Counted from the stretch's first letter, positions 28,307 to 36,746 are shown. The stretch: 64,000 bases of DNA from Erysipelotrichaceae bacterium (GCA_017404205.1 JAFRCV010000003.1:36819-100818), one strand, 5' to 3'. Made by a program: numbers and translations. The notes: generated by a model not told the origin, from the sequence alone.

Positions 28307-29501
28307 GATTGAATTATTAGCACCGGCAAAAGATTTGATTAAAGCTAAATTTGCGGTTGATTATGGAGCAGATGCCATCTATTTAGGTGGACAGAATTTT
28401 TCTTTGCGCTCTCGTGCTAGTAATTTTACAAATGAAGATATAAAAGAAATAGTTCAATACGCGCATGATAGAAATGTTAAAGTTTATGTAACTGTTAATA
28501 TTGTATTTCATGATGAAGATTTTGTAGGTATTAAAGAATATTTATTATATCTAGGAAGTGTTGGTGTTGATGCCATCATTGTTTCTTCACCATATGTAAT
28601 GAATTTAAGCAAAAAGTTATGTCCAAACATGGAAGTTCATGTTTCTACACAGCTATCTTCTTTAAATAGTGAAGCAATAGAAACATTAAAAGCCTTTGGT
28701 GCAGATAGAGTAGTTTTAGGAAGAGAAGCTTCAATGTCGGAAATTGCCGGTATTAGTGGTAATGCGTGTTTGCCTATTGAAGTATTTATTCATGGAGGTA
28801 TGTGCTCTAATTATTCTGGCAGATGTATTATGTCTAATCGCATGACAAACAGAGATGCCAATAGAGGTGGTTGTGCTCATTCATGCCGTTGGAAATATAG
28901 AGTCTATGAAAATGATGAATTAATAAGTGCTGAAGATAATCCTTTAAGCATGTCTTCTAAAGATTTAAGAGCTAGTGCTTATATTGAAAAGATGATAGCG
29001 GCTAATGTTTCTTCATTAAAGATTGAAGGCAGAATGAAGTCTGAATATTATATAGCTCAAGTTGTGAAGACATATCGAAACATGATCGATGAGATATATG
29101 AAAAAGGTCATTTAGATGATGATAGAATTGCCTATTATGATCAAGAATTATATAAGGCCGAAAATAGACCGAGTGATAGTGGTTTTTTGAGTGGTATCTG
29201 TGATGATTCTAAATCATTATATGGAATTAATGGTGCTGGTGTAAGTCATGAATATGTTGGCTTAGTAAAAGATTATGATGATTTAAAAGATATTGCGATA
29301 GTAGAAGTAAAGAATATGTTTGATATTGGTGACAAACTTGAAGTCTTTGGGCCTCAATTAGATAATACACAATTTATAAACAATGTTATGTTTAATGAAG
29401 AATGGAAATTTATTAAAGAGGCTCATAAGCCTACGGAAATAATTTATCTAAGACTGCCAGTTAAAGTTAAAAAGAATTATATGATAAGGAAAGTAAAATG
29501 A
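28299..29501 (+). CDS. U32-family peptidase / tRNA hydroxylation protein (TrhP/YrrO type)
   Basis: 400 aa. The N-terminus MNKIELLAPAKDLIKAKFAVDYGADAIYLGG pattern and the cysteine-rich core (CSNYSGRC...GGCAHSCRWKY) are hallmarks of U32 proteins involved in tRNA ho5U34 formation; the cysteines likely bind an Fe-S cluster. The start at 28299 has GGAAG upstream and overlaps the preceding U32 gene by 8 nt. It overlaps the next methyltransferase gene by 4 nt, consistent with an RNA-modification operon. Confidence 0.85.
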   Translation: MNKIELLAPAKDLIKAKFAVDYGADAIYLGGQNFSLRSRASNFTNEDIKEIVQYAHDRNVKVYVTVNIVFHDEDFVGIKEYLLYLGSVGVDAIIVSSPYVMNLSKKLCPNMEVHVSTQLSSLNSEAIETLKAFGADRVVLGREASMSEIAGISGNACLPIEVFIHGGMCSNYSGRCIMSNRMTNRDANRGGCAHSCRWKYRVYENDELISAEDNPLSMSSKDLRASAYIEKMIAANVSSLKIEGRMKSEYYIAQVVKTYRNMIDEIYEKGHLDDDRIAYYDQELYKAENRPSDSGFLSGICDDSKSLYGINGAGVSHEYVGLVKDYDDLKDIAIVEVKNMFDIGDKLEVFGPQLDNTQFINNVMFNEEWKFIKEAHKPTEIIYLRLPVKVKKNYMIRKVK

Positions 29502-30202
29502 TTGTTGAAGGAGCTATTGGTGTAAAAGCTTGTATAAACAATTCAAAAAGAGACATTGATATTGTTTATATTGATGCACATAAAAAGACTAAAGATTTCA
29601 ATTATATTCGTAAAATAATTAAAGAAAAAAATATCACTTATAAAGAAATAAAAAGTGATGATTTTATAAATATCACCAATGGGAAAAGTCATGGTGGCAT
29701 TGTCGCTATGGTGAAAGAAAGAAGATATGATGAATTAACAGATGGCGATATTTTCTATTTAGATGGAATAGAAGACCCTTTTAATTTAGCTTATATTATC
29801 AGAACCTTATATGCCTTTGGAATTAAGAATATTATTTTACCTAAAAGAGATTATTCTAATATGGAAGGCCAACTCATTAAATCTAGTGCTGGCGCTTATG
29901 AGATGGTCAACATTAAAATAGCTGAAGATATTATTAAAGATATTAAAGATTTAAAGAATAAAGGTTATTTAGCTTATGCCTTAAAAAGAGGTGATGATGC
30001 CAAAGACATCTTTAATACTAAATTTGCTGATAAATGTGTATTCTTATTAGGTGGTGAAAAAAGAGGCATATCAAATAGCTTACTTGAACTATGTGATGAA
30101 TTTTTATATATTCCTTATGGCAGCGATTTTAGAAATTCGCTTAATGCGGCAGCTGCAGCTGATGTTGTGGCGACATTATTATTTAGTCAAAGAAGAAAAT
30201 GA
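29498..30202 (+). CDS. TrmH-family RNA 2'-O-methyltransferase (first of two)
   Basis: 234 aa with the SPOUT knot: motif 1 around DPFNLAYIIRTLYAFG, motif 2 FLLGGEKRGISN and motif 3 YGSDFRNSLNAAAAADVVA. The N-terminal domain of about 80 residues resembles the L30e-like substrate-binding domain. It overlaps both neighbours by 4 nt. The target (23S rRNA or tRNA) is not predictable. Confidence 0.85.
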   Translation: MIVEGAIGVKACINNSKRDIDIVYIDAHKKTKDFNYIRKIIKEKNITYKEIKSDDFINITNGKSHGGIVAMVKERRYDELTDGDIFYLDGIEDPFNLAYIIRTLYAFGIKNIILPKRDYSNMEGQLIKSSAGAYEMVNIKIAEDIIKDIKDLKNKGYLAYALKRGDDAKDIFNTKFADKCVFLLGGEKRGISNSLLELCDEFLYIPYGSDFRNSLNAAAAADVVATLLFSQRRK

Positions 30203-30924
30203 TTGAATCTTTAGAGAATAAAAAAGTTAAGAATTGGACTAAGCTTCATCAAAAGAAATATCGTGATGAAGAATATTTATTATTAGATGAAAAGATAATT
30301 AATATTGCATATCAAAATGGTTATTTAAAAACATTGATCTATGTTGAAGATAAACCATTTGAATTTGTTGATGCTTATGAAGTAAGCAGAGAAGTTATGA
30401 ATAAGGTAAGTAAAGCAGATGGTTTAAGATATATTGGCATTGGTAAAAAGATTATTCAAAATGATGATTATAAAAATAGAGTATTAATCTTAGAAGATTT
30501 AAGTGATCCTTTAAATATTGGCCGTATTTTTGAATCAGCTTATTTATTTGGCTTTGATTCGATAATATTATCTAAAAATTGTGCTGATATTTATCATCCC
30601 AAATGTATTGAACTATCAAAGGGCAATTTATATCGAGTTAATGTTTTTATTAATGATGTAGATAAAGAGATTTATAAGCTTAAAGAAAAAGGTTTTAAGA
30701 TTTATGCCACTGGTTTAAAAGACAATACTTTATCTTTGAAGGATGTCAAAGAAGTAGATAAGATGGCCATTATATTAGGCAATGAAGGTAGCGGTGTTAA
30801 AGAAGAAACATTTAAGATATCTGATGAAATCATAAAGATTGATATGCATAATATTGATTCATTAAATGTTGCCATGGCTGGTGCCATTATTATGTATAGG
30901 TTTAAAAGAATAAATGAAATTTAA
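30199..30924 (+). CDS. TrmH-family RNA 2'-O-methyltransferase (second of two)
   Basis: 241 aa, SPOUT fold with DPLNIGRIFESAYLFG (motif 1), IILGNEGSGV (motif 2) and DSLNVAMAGAIIMY (motif 3). The N-terminus MIESLENKKVKNWTKLHQKKYR resembles the YsgA-type 23S rRNA methyltransferases. This is the last complete core gene before the accessory island. Confidence 0.87.
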   Translation: MIESLENKKVKNWTKLHQKKYRDEEYLLLDEKIINIAYQNGYLKTLIYVEDKPFEFVDAYEVSREVMNKVSKADGLRYIGIGKKIIQNDDYKNRVLILEDLSDPLNIGRIFESAYLFGFDSIILSKNCADIYHPKCIELSKGNLYRVNVFINDVDKEIYKLKEKGFKIYATGLKDNTLSLKDVKEVDKMAIILGNEGSGVKEETFKISDEIIKIDMHNIDSLNVAMAGAIIMYRFKRINEI

Positions 30925-30970
30925 AATTGATGAAGACTGTTTGCTTCCTAAAGAAGTATTAGAAAAATAA
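30914..30970 (+). pseudogene. 18-codon ORF at the island edge, possible truncated gene start
   Basis: An ATG overlapping the end of the second TrmH gene opens 18 codons (MKFKIDEDCLLPKEVLEK) and stops 4 nt before the 35-bp repeat at 30974. The overlap with the upstream gene is typical of an operon partner, so this may be the stump of a gene cut by the island. No family recognised. Confidence 0.3.
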
Positions 30971-30973
30971 ATA

Positions 30974-31008
30974 AGGAATTCCTCCAGATTCTTGTAATAA
31001 AGAAATGG
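30974..31008. repeat. 35-bp imperfect direct repeat, left copy
   Basis: Begins AGGAATTCCT and shares the 16-bp core CTTGTAATAAAGAA plus flanks with the copy at 35412-35446 (4 mismatches in 35). It could be attL of an integrated segment, with the terminator end as target. Confidence 0.55.
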
Positions 31009-31025
31009 AGGGATTTTTATTTTGA
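30974..31025 (+). terminator. Terminator containing the left copy of a 35-bp repeat
   Basis: The stem CCTCCA/TGGAGG, with an inner TTCTT/AAGAA pair, is followed by GATTTTTATTTT: a convincing intrinsic terminator for the trmH operon. Bases 30974-31008 match 35412-35446 at 31 of 35 positions, so this site may also be the left attachment region of the 4.4-kb segment. Confidence 0.6.
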
Positions 31026-31129
31026 TAACAAATTGGTATTTTAAACAGCTGATAATCACATGATACTACAAATAAATATCTATTTTTATTATTGAACAAA
31101 AAAATGGTATGAAACTATGTTACAGGTTG

Positions 31130-31345
31130 ATTAAGAAATAGAAACGCAATTGGAATAATAATAAAAGCTGGTAGATATGGAGGAACTTATGATCATAAAG
31201 ATATTGCTTATGAATTTATAATATGAATTAGCAAAAATATAAATTATTGCTTATTAAAAAAGAACAAAGTCATTTGGATAGGGATGCAAGATGAGAACTA
31301 TTAAAAAATCACAAGATTAAAACTAGTGCAAAGATTAAATGACAT
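31130..31345 (+). pseudogene. Relic of a KilA-N domain gene
   Basis: Short in-frame pieces reproduce KilA-N conserved blocks: LRNRN-AIGIIIKAGRYGGTY then HKDIAYEF (31147-31219), and after a break SHLDRDAR*ELLKNHKIKTSAKIK (about 31274-31340), which corresponds to the W-D-A-K-RELSK block. Stops, a frameshift and an internal deletion make it nonfunctional. KilA-N genes are typical of phages and of small anti-phage or addiction loci, so this marks past insertion. Confidence 0.55.
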
Positions 31346-31372
31346 AAAATGTATAAATGTTAATTATTAAAC

Positions 31373-31392
31373 ACACTCAATGAGTGTATAAT
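31373..31392 (+). promoter_or_regulatory. Operator and -10 box of the XRE/AbiEii-like pair
   Basis: A perfect inverted repeat ACACTCA-a-TGAGTGT (31373-31387) shares its last base with TATAAT (31387-31392). It is well placed for autorepression by the XRE antitoxin encoded 19 nt downstream. Confidence 0.6.
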
Positions 31393-31410
31393 TCAGTTGA
31401 GGCAATTAAG

Positions 31411-32073
31411 ATGAATACAGTTTTAAATATACGTGATTTGAGAAATAAGTTAGGTATTACACAAAGCGAATTTGCACAAAGATACAATATACCTTTTAGG
31501 ACAGTTCAAAATTGGGAAACAGGTCTTCGAAGGCCTCCTATATACATTATTGAATTGTTAAACAATCGAATAGAAGAAGATCTTATAAATAAAAAGACAT
31601 CTATTTTGCCAAAGTATGATGCACATAAAAAATCACTACCAAAAAGAAGTGATTATGTAGGAGCAACTTCATGGCTTAAGGATGTAAACAAGGTTCTTGG
31701 TGGTGATGTGGTTTTTGCTTTAGATGAAGCTTATATGTGCCAAGGCAATTTTGGTGGAAGAAGTGATGAGTATCTTGTTTGGGTATATGGTGATGATTCA
31801 TTAACAAGATTTAATGGAGTTGTTGTAATTGGCAACCATATTAGCGATTACAATGTTATAGAAAAGAATGGTTTAAAGTTTACAGATTTTAATCGAACAT
31901 TATCAGATGCACTCGCTAATGAGTCTATTTTAGATATGCAAGGCACCACTGAAGCATTAAGCAAGTATTATTATTCAAATAAAGAAAGTTTTCAAAAAAT
32001 AACTGTATCTCCTAAATATCAAGATAAGTTTGAAGAATTAGCTAAAGAAGCAATCGAATATTATAACGAATAA
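31411..32073 (+). CDS. XRE-HTH antitoxin-like protein paired with an AbiEii-type toxin
   Basis: 220 aa; the ATG at 31411 follows TTGAGG. The N-terminal XRE HTH (about 1-50; LGITQSEFAQRYNIPFRTVQNWETG) is joined to a domain of about 160 residues. Its segment FTDFNRTLSDALANESILD resembles the region of AbiEi-type antitoxins around their DIERTLCDI motif. The next gene (11 nt) is a DUF1814/AbiEii-type nucleotidyltransferase, so this is probably the antitoxin and autoregulator of a type IV-like toxin-antitoxin pair with an XRE instead of the usual winged-helix N-terminus. Confidence 0.65.
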   Translation: MNTVLNIRDLRNKLGITQSEFAQRYNIPFRTVQNWETGLRRPPIYIIELLNNRIEEDLINKKTSILPKYDAHKKSLPKRSDYVGATSWLKDVNKVLGGDVVFALDEAYMCQGNFGGRSDEYLVWVYGDDSLTRFNGVVVIGNHISDYNVIEKNGLKFTDFNRTLSDALANESILDMQGTTEALSKYYYSNKESFQKITVSPKYQDKFEELAKEAIEYYNE

Positions 32074-32083
32074 AAGATAAACT

Positions 32084-32798
32084 ATGAATATTTCATTAGA
32101 AGAAAAATTAATGTACGATGTAATGCATGCCTTATATGTTAGTGGAATACCTATTAGTTTTAAGGGTTCTATGGTATTAAAGGCTTGCCTATTGGAAATG
32201 GGTTTTATCGAAGATACGCGTCATACAGTTGACATTGATGGCAATTGGATTGGTGAAACTTCGCCATCAATAAATCAAATGGCTACTTCAATTCAAAAAG
32301 CGCTTGAACAGAATAATATTATGCTAAATGTTAATGCTTATCGCCAATATGGTGAAGGTCGATCAGCGGGATTTGAATTAATAGATAGAAAGAATAAAGA
32401 AGTTCTTTTTACAATGGACATTGATGTAAACAAAACAACCTTCACTACAAAAAATATATGAAATAGATAATATAAAGTTTGAAGGCGTATCACTCAATCA
32501 GATAGTTGCTGATAAAGTTTCAGTTATTTCAACAGACAAAGTATTTAGAAGAATTAAAGATGTTATAGATTTATACTATGTTTTGAAAGTTTCGGAAGTT
32601 AATATTTATGAAGTAATTCAAATAATACAAGCAACAAGAAAAACATTAGGAAACTTTAATGCTTTCAATAACAAAAGAAGTGAATTAGAACACGCTTATG
32701 ATAAATTTCGTTTTTCGGGTTCAGTAAATAAACCAAAATTTGAAGATGTTTACAATTTGATTAGTTCTTTTGCTTTCAAATTTAACCAAAAAATTTAA
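32084..32798 (+). pseudogene. AbiEii/DUF1814-type nucleotidyltransferase toxin, frameshifted
   Basis: Two overlapping frames make one protein of about 237 aa. Frame 1 (32084-32461, 125 aa) has SFKGSMVLKACLLE and TVDIDGNW, equivalent to the KGG and DxD catalytic motifs. It ends at TGA just after an A6 run (32449-32454). The other frame continues at once as YEIDNIKFEGVSLNQIVADKV...KDVIDLYYV to 32798, the family's C-terminal helix region. Removing one A restores the full frame. It is either a decayed toxin, a phase-variable gene, or rescued by slippage on the A tract. Confidence 0.7.
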
Positions 32799-32865
32799 TA
32801 AATAATTAGATAAAGAAATAATAAAACTATTTGTTGAGACAAAATATTAAATAAAAGGATAAAAC

Positions 32866-33189
32866 ATGAAATTCTATAATGGTTTAGTTGAAAGTCTACA
32901 AGAAGCTTTAAAAGATGCTAAAAGTGAAATAAAACTATCAAAAACAAAAGTTAATATTAAACCAACAATAAGATTCACTCCAGATGAAATAAGAAATATA
33001 AGAATATCTAATAATATGACTCAAAGTGTATTTGCGGGTTATTTAGGTGTATCAAATAAAACAATAGAAGCTTGGGAGAGTGGACATAATAATCCTACTG
33101 GTCCAGCATGTAGATTATTAGAACTATTAAAGAACGATCAAACGTTTAAAGATAAGTATCCATTTGTATCAATTTCACATAAAATGTGA
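32866..33189 (+). CDS. HigA/NadS-type XRE antitoxin, orphan
   Basis: 107 aa with the layout of HigA-2/NadS antitoxins: a charged helical N-terminus (about 1-40) and a C-terminal XRE HTH (about 48-100; FTPDEIRNIR...MTQSVFAGYLGVSNKTIEAWESG...PACRLLELL). These normally follow a RelE/HigB-type toxin gene, which is absent here; upstream is the frameshifted AbiEii-like gene. A ribosome-binding site AAAAGGA precedes the ATG. Confidence 0.8.
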   Translation: MKFYNGLVESLQEALKDAKSEIKLSKTKVNIKPTIRFTPDEIRNIRISNNMTQSVFAGYLGVSNKTIEAWESGHNNPTGPACRLLELLKNDQTFKDKYPFVSISHKM

Positions 33190-33254
33190 GAATTTATCAA
33201 TTATTCCCTCATAAAATGTGATTGAGTGATTATAAGTTTAACATGCGAAGCATT

Positions 33255-33283
33255 AAACCATTTATACAAAATGGTTTATAAAT
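33255..33283. terminator. Hairpin between convergent genes
   Basis: TAAACCATTT and AAATGGTTTA form a 10-bp stem between the HigA-like gene and the convergent helicase gene. There is no clear T tract, so terminator function is uncertain. Confidence 0.35.
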
Positions 33284-33355
33284 GCACGATTTTATAAAAA
33301 ATCAGTTTCAATTATGTTAAATGATTAATTGTTAGCAACAGCTTAATCACATAGC

Positions 33356-35215
33356 TTAATTTATAAAACTTTTTAGATAATCATTTAATGCTTTATCTTC
33401 GCAGTAAACATATGTTCCGTATACAGCTCTAGTTAAAAGAACTTTATATGTATTTCTAATCATTTTTTCAGCTAGCTTATTATCTGCTTCTCGGATACCA
33501 CTAGCTTTATCTGTTTTTGCATTGGCGTATTTATTGAATTGAATTTTCCCATCTTTAAAATAGATATCTTTGCCAATGATAACACCGGCATAGTCCATAT
33601 CAACTCCTTGAGTTGTATGAATGCTCCCGATTCTATCAAACTGTTCAATGTCATTAATATATGAGTAGTCAACATATTTATTCCATTTCATTTTAAATCT
33701 ACCATCATCCATAATGAAATCATATTTCGATTCATCATTTTTGCTAACCCATTCATGTGTATAGCCGGCAAGCAATCTTGACTTAGGGTATTTTTCTTGT
33801 TTTATTTTTATCTCCTCCCACATTTTAGACGGACTATCAAAAACTTTAAAATCATAATTTTTTACACGATATTTCATTTTGTTGTTTTTGTATCCTAAAA
33901 ATGAATTTACGAACCCTAAATAATCATAGCCTCCTATGCATCTAAATTGTGAAGTTAATTGTAGTTCATTTCCTTCAATAATTTCAGATTTATATTTATT
34001 AGCGTATTTTTTTATAAGCTCTTCTGTTAAATAATCATCTTTTGTTACTATTTGATCTTCGTCTATGAAAAAAACATTTACAAGAGATGCATAGAATATT
34101 TTATCCACCATATCAACATCTCTTTTAACACCATTGCCAAATTTCCACTTAAATGCTCTATGGGCTTCATCTATAATTACGCAATCATAGTCTAACTCAC
34201 TTGACTTAGAAAATGTAGCCATTGTTTTAAATAGGTTTTTAATTGCTGCTTTTTTCCAATCGTTTTTAATTAGCAATTCTGAAAAAAGTTGCTTTGGTGT
34301 GAAATTTGGAGTACAGTAGCAAGCATTATAAGGTTTTTCGTTTCCAGGATGAATTAACTTTCCTAATGCGTTAATTGCAACCACTGATTTTCCAGAGCCG
34401 GGACCACCTTTAATAATGATAGTTTTTCTTTTTTTATGTTCAATAGAATTTGTTGTCTCCATGATGATTGTTGCAACAGAATTAGCTTGTTCTTCATCTA
34501 AAGTGAATATAGGTTCGCCTTTAAGCGCGTTATATAACATTTGGGAGAACTCTTTAGTAGGTCTAATTCTTCCATTATCAATTTCATATATAAGTTTTCT
34601 GTTACTTCTTTTTACATATTTCTTTATAAACTCCCTAAGTTTTGCTTCATCGTTTTGTAAAAAGACGGGACTTTTTTCTACGAAAGGATATTTTTCTTTA
34701 TTATTCAAAATAAATTCGTATATATTATCCATATTGTGTAAATACGAACAAGATTTAACATCTACATTTTTATCTTGCACATATGAATTAAAGTATTCTA
34801 ATATATTTTTATAAGCGAAGGATTGAAAAGAGGGGTGCAAATAGTCTTTATCTCCAGCACCGCCATATGTGTGTACAAAATTAATCTTATTAGAATCTTT
34901 TACTCCATTACTCCATTGTTTTAGTTCAATTATAATCATAGATTCTTGATTACTTTCATTTAGACCATAAATCAAAAAATCTATTCTTTTTCTTGATGTT
35001 TCAAACTTATATTCAATCGCTACATTTATTTCTTTGCCAATTTCATCATCATTTAGAACGCTCGCCATTTTAGGCAAAGAATTGTGCCATGATTCTGATT
35101 CGCTTGGACTAAACCCTAAGCCGTGCTGATGCATCTTCTCAGAAATTGCATCTTTAATGATGCCTTGATAGCACTCATTTATAAAATTGCCAATTGAATT
35201 TTCGTATATTATCAT
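33356..35215 (-). CDS. PD-(D/E)XK nuclease fused to DUF2075 helicase
   Basis: A 619-aa cytosolic protein. The N-terminal domain (about 1-200) contains KRIDFLIYG and SMIIIELKQW, which fit the D...ExK active site of PD-(D/E)XK nucleases. The C-terminal ATPase has Walker A GGPGSGKS (270-277), IIDEAHR (Asp349-Glu350), TSQFRC and HTTQGVD...LLTRAVYG, the DUF2075 (schlafen group 3-like) helicase pattern. Such single-gene nuclease-helicases are common in defence islands, and its place here fits that role, but no activity is proven. A TATAAT box and GAAGGA site precede the ATG on the minus strand. Confidence 0.82.
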   Translation of the reverse strand: MIIYENSIGNFINECYQGIIKDAISEKMHQHGLGFSPSESESWHNSLPKMASVLNDDEIGKEINVAIEYKFETSRKRIDFLIYGLNESNQESMIIIELKQWSNGVKDSNKINFVHTYGGAGDKDYLHPSFQSFAYKNILEYFNSYVQDKNVDVKSCSYLHNMDNIYEFILNNKEKYPFVEKSPVFLQNDEAKLREFIKKYVKRSNRKLIYEIDNGRIRPTKEFSQMLYNALKGEPIFTLDEEQANSVATIIMETTNSIEHKKRKTIIIKGGPGSGKSVVAINALGKLIHPGNEKPYNACYCTPNFTPKQLFSELLIKNDWKKAAIKNLFKTMATFSKSSELDYDCVIIDEAHRAFKWKFGNGVKRDVDMVDKIFYASLVNVFFIDEDQIVTKDDYLTEELIKKYANKYKSEIIEGNELQLTSQFRCIGGYDYLGFVNSFLGYKNNKMKYRVKNYDFKVFDSPSKMWEEIKIKQEKYPKSRLLAGYTHEWVSKNDESKYDFIMDDGRFKMKWNKYVDYSYINDIEQFDRIGSIHTTQGVDMDYAGVIIGKDIYFKDGKIQFNKYANAKTDKASGIREADNKLAEKMIRNTYKVLLTRAVYGTYVYCEDKALNDYLKSFIN

Positions 35216-35411
35216 AACTGTCCTTCAAGTTTTAATTGTACTTTGATTTTTGTACGGTTATATTATATCAATCTGATACTTCCTCTGGCTAATATATAAA
35301 TGGTAAGTAAACAATAATTCTATGGCAATGTGGTATATCTTTGATATGTTAATAAAATACAACCACTTATTATTGTTCTTTTTCCATAGCGTAAAATTTA
35401 AATTTTAGAAT

Positions 35412-35446
35412 AGGAATTCCTTCAATTTCTTGTAATAAAGAAGTGG
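35412..35446. repeat. 35-bp imperfect direct repeat, right copy
   Basis: Matches 30974-31008 at 31 of 35 positions but lacks the GC stem and T tract that make the left copy a terminator. The 35216-35411 stretch before it holds the promoter of the helicase gene and no ORF. Confidence 0.55.
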
Positions 35447-35455
35447 GTAATTATT

Positions 35456-36235
35456 ATGTATAAGTATAGTCATGATTGCTTGTTTAAAGCATATATTGCA
35501 AACTTAGATAAACAGGAATATGGTCACGTTTACGGCTATATCTATGATGAAAATGAAATGCATGGAGGAAAGATTGAATTTGAGGGTAGCCCTGAGAATA
35601 TGGCAAACTTCATCATGTATAACAAGATACATCCGGTAGTTATCACTGATATGGTTGATCAATTCGTTGCATCAAGTACCATGGGAGGCTTCTTAGATAG
35701 AGTGGCTTATCCTGCATTAAGAGAAGAAATCATCAAAGAGATTCTTCCACTTCAGATGGGAAATAAAGAACCTATTGATGTAGCGATGCAGAATATTGAA
35801 CGTGATCCTATCACAGAGCTTGCAAAGGACTTAGATGATTTTGCGTTTGATTATGATTTTTATGGCTATCAAGATGCAGTAGATGACCGTACAGAACATA
35901 TTGAATCACTTAAAAAGGACTTGGAGACAGGCAATGTGAAAGGTCTCACAGATTATCTCAAAGAAGTCATTGAGGAAGGTGATTATATGGTTCCGGAAGC
36001 AACAGCACTTCTTGGAAAAATTGAGACAATTGTTCCGCCACAAGAAGCGACAAAAGAAGCTGAACAGGTTCAGGATGAGGTTAAGGAGCAGTATGAACAG
36101 CAAGAAGCTGAGAACTGCCTTAAGGATGCTGGGATAGTGATGGAAGATGATTATGTGATGATAGATGATATCATCAATAACGGTGAAAAGGCTGAAAAGT
36201 CATCCATTATGGCGGAGCTTAAAGTAGCAAGATAA
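35456..36235 (+). CDS. Conjugative-element protein with DUF4316-like tail, premature stop
   Basis: 259 aa, acidic. The body (about 1-200) contains GFLDRVAYPALREEIIKEI and a helical DLDDFAFDYDFYGYQDAVDDR segment. The end, EKSSIMAELKVAR, looks like the start of the conserved C-terminus of DUF4316 proteins found in Tn1549-type elements. After TAA (36233-36235) the same frame continues for 23 basic residues (ARAERQPKHKEKHHGKK...), exactly the kind of tail the family carries, so a nonsense mutation has probably removed it. Marks the left side of a decayed mobile element. Base use looks richer in G+C than in the core genes. Confidence 0.55.
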   Translation: MYKYSHDCLFKAYIANLDKQEYGHVYGYIYDENEMHGGKIEFEGSPENMANFIMYNKIHPVVITDMVDQFVASSTMGGFLDRVAYPALREEIIKEILPLQMGNKEPIDVAMQNIERDPITELAKDLDDFAFDYDFYGYQDAVDDRTEHIESLKKDLETGNVKGLTDYLKEVIEEGDYMVPEATALLGKIETIVPPQEATKEAEQVQDEVKEQYEQQEAENCLKDAGIVMEDDYVMIDDIINNGEKAEKSSIMAELKVAR

Positions 36236-36459
36236 GCAAGGGCTGAAAGACAGCCAAAACATAAGGAGAAGCATCATGGCAAGAAAATAGACCATGATGA
36301 TAGATAAAGTAAGTATGCAAGTGGTCAAGAAATCAGTGCAAATGTATCTGAAAGAATACGATATATGTAATAATGCGGAGATACACCTAGCGGTGTGCTT
36401 ACGCTGTTTTTTATGCTTTTTTGGGATTGATGGTTCGAGAACATGAATATTAATTGCGA

Positions 36460-36518
36460 TTTCATGACTCAAATGATATCCTATATGTAGAATATGTGCA
36501 TTCACGTTTCATGACTCA
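36460..36518 (+). promoter_or_regulatory. Paired 12-bp direct repeats upstream of the defence operon
   Basis: TTTCATGACTCA occurs at 36460-36471 and again at 36507-36518, 47 bp apart (about 4.5 helical turns), around a candidate -10 TAGAAT (36488-36493). The second copy ends 3 nt before the ribosome-binding site AGAGGTGG of the XRE gene. Likely operator sites for that regulator. Confidence 0.5.
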
Positions 36519-36530
36519 GAGAGGTGGAAT

Positions 36531-36746
36531 ATGAGCGTATCTTATAAAAAACTATGGAAACTACTAATCGACAAGGAGATTAGCAAAGTTGATCTCCGCA
36601 AAAAAGCCGGTATTAGTACCGGTACTTTAGCTAAGCTTGGAAAAAATGAGAATGTTACAACAGATGTGCTTGTAAAAGTATGTGAGGCACTTGACTGTGA
36701 TATTTCAGACATCATGGAAATGGAAAAGCGGGGTGATAAAAAATGA
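36531..36746 (+). CDS. Small XRE regulator heading the defence operon
   Basis: 71 aa, a single XRE-type HTH of the YozG class (VDLRKKAGISTGTLAKLGKNENVTTDVLVKVCEALDCDISDIMEM). It overlaps the TIR gene by 4 nt and lies at the head of a ten-gene operon, so it is the natural candidate for its repressor. Similar small regulators precede many R-M and defence loci. The start has AGAGGTGG upstream. Confidence 0.85.
   Translation: MSVSYKKLWKLLIDKEISKVDLRKKAGISTGTLAKLGKNENVTTDVLVKVCEALDCDISDIMEMEKRGDKK

Noticed and set aside
34416..34814. 132-codon plus-strand ORF opposite the DUF2075 helicase gene
   Set aside because: Mirror of the real coding frame; hydrophobic composition is what antisense of AT-rich helical genes gives.
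30974..35446. CRISPR-type repeat
   Set aside because: Only two copies 4.4 kb apart; better explained as a duplicated attachment or target site.
36282..36440. Short ORFs between the DUF4316-like gene and the XRE gene, including one of about 48 codons from an ATG near 36297
   Set aside because: No clear ribosome-binding site and no recognisable family; likely debris of the decayed element.
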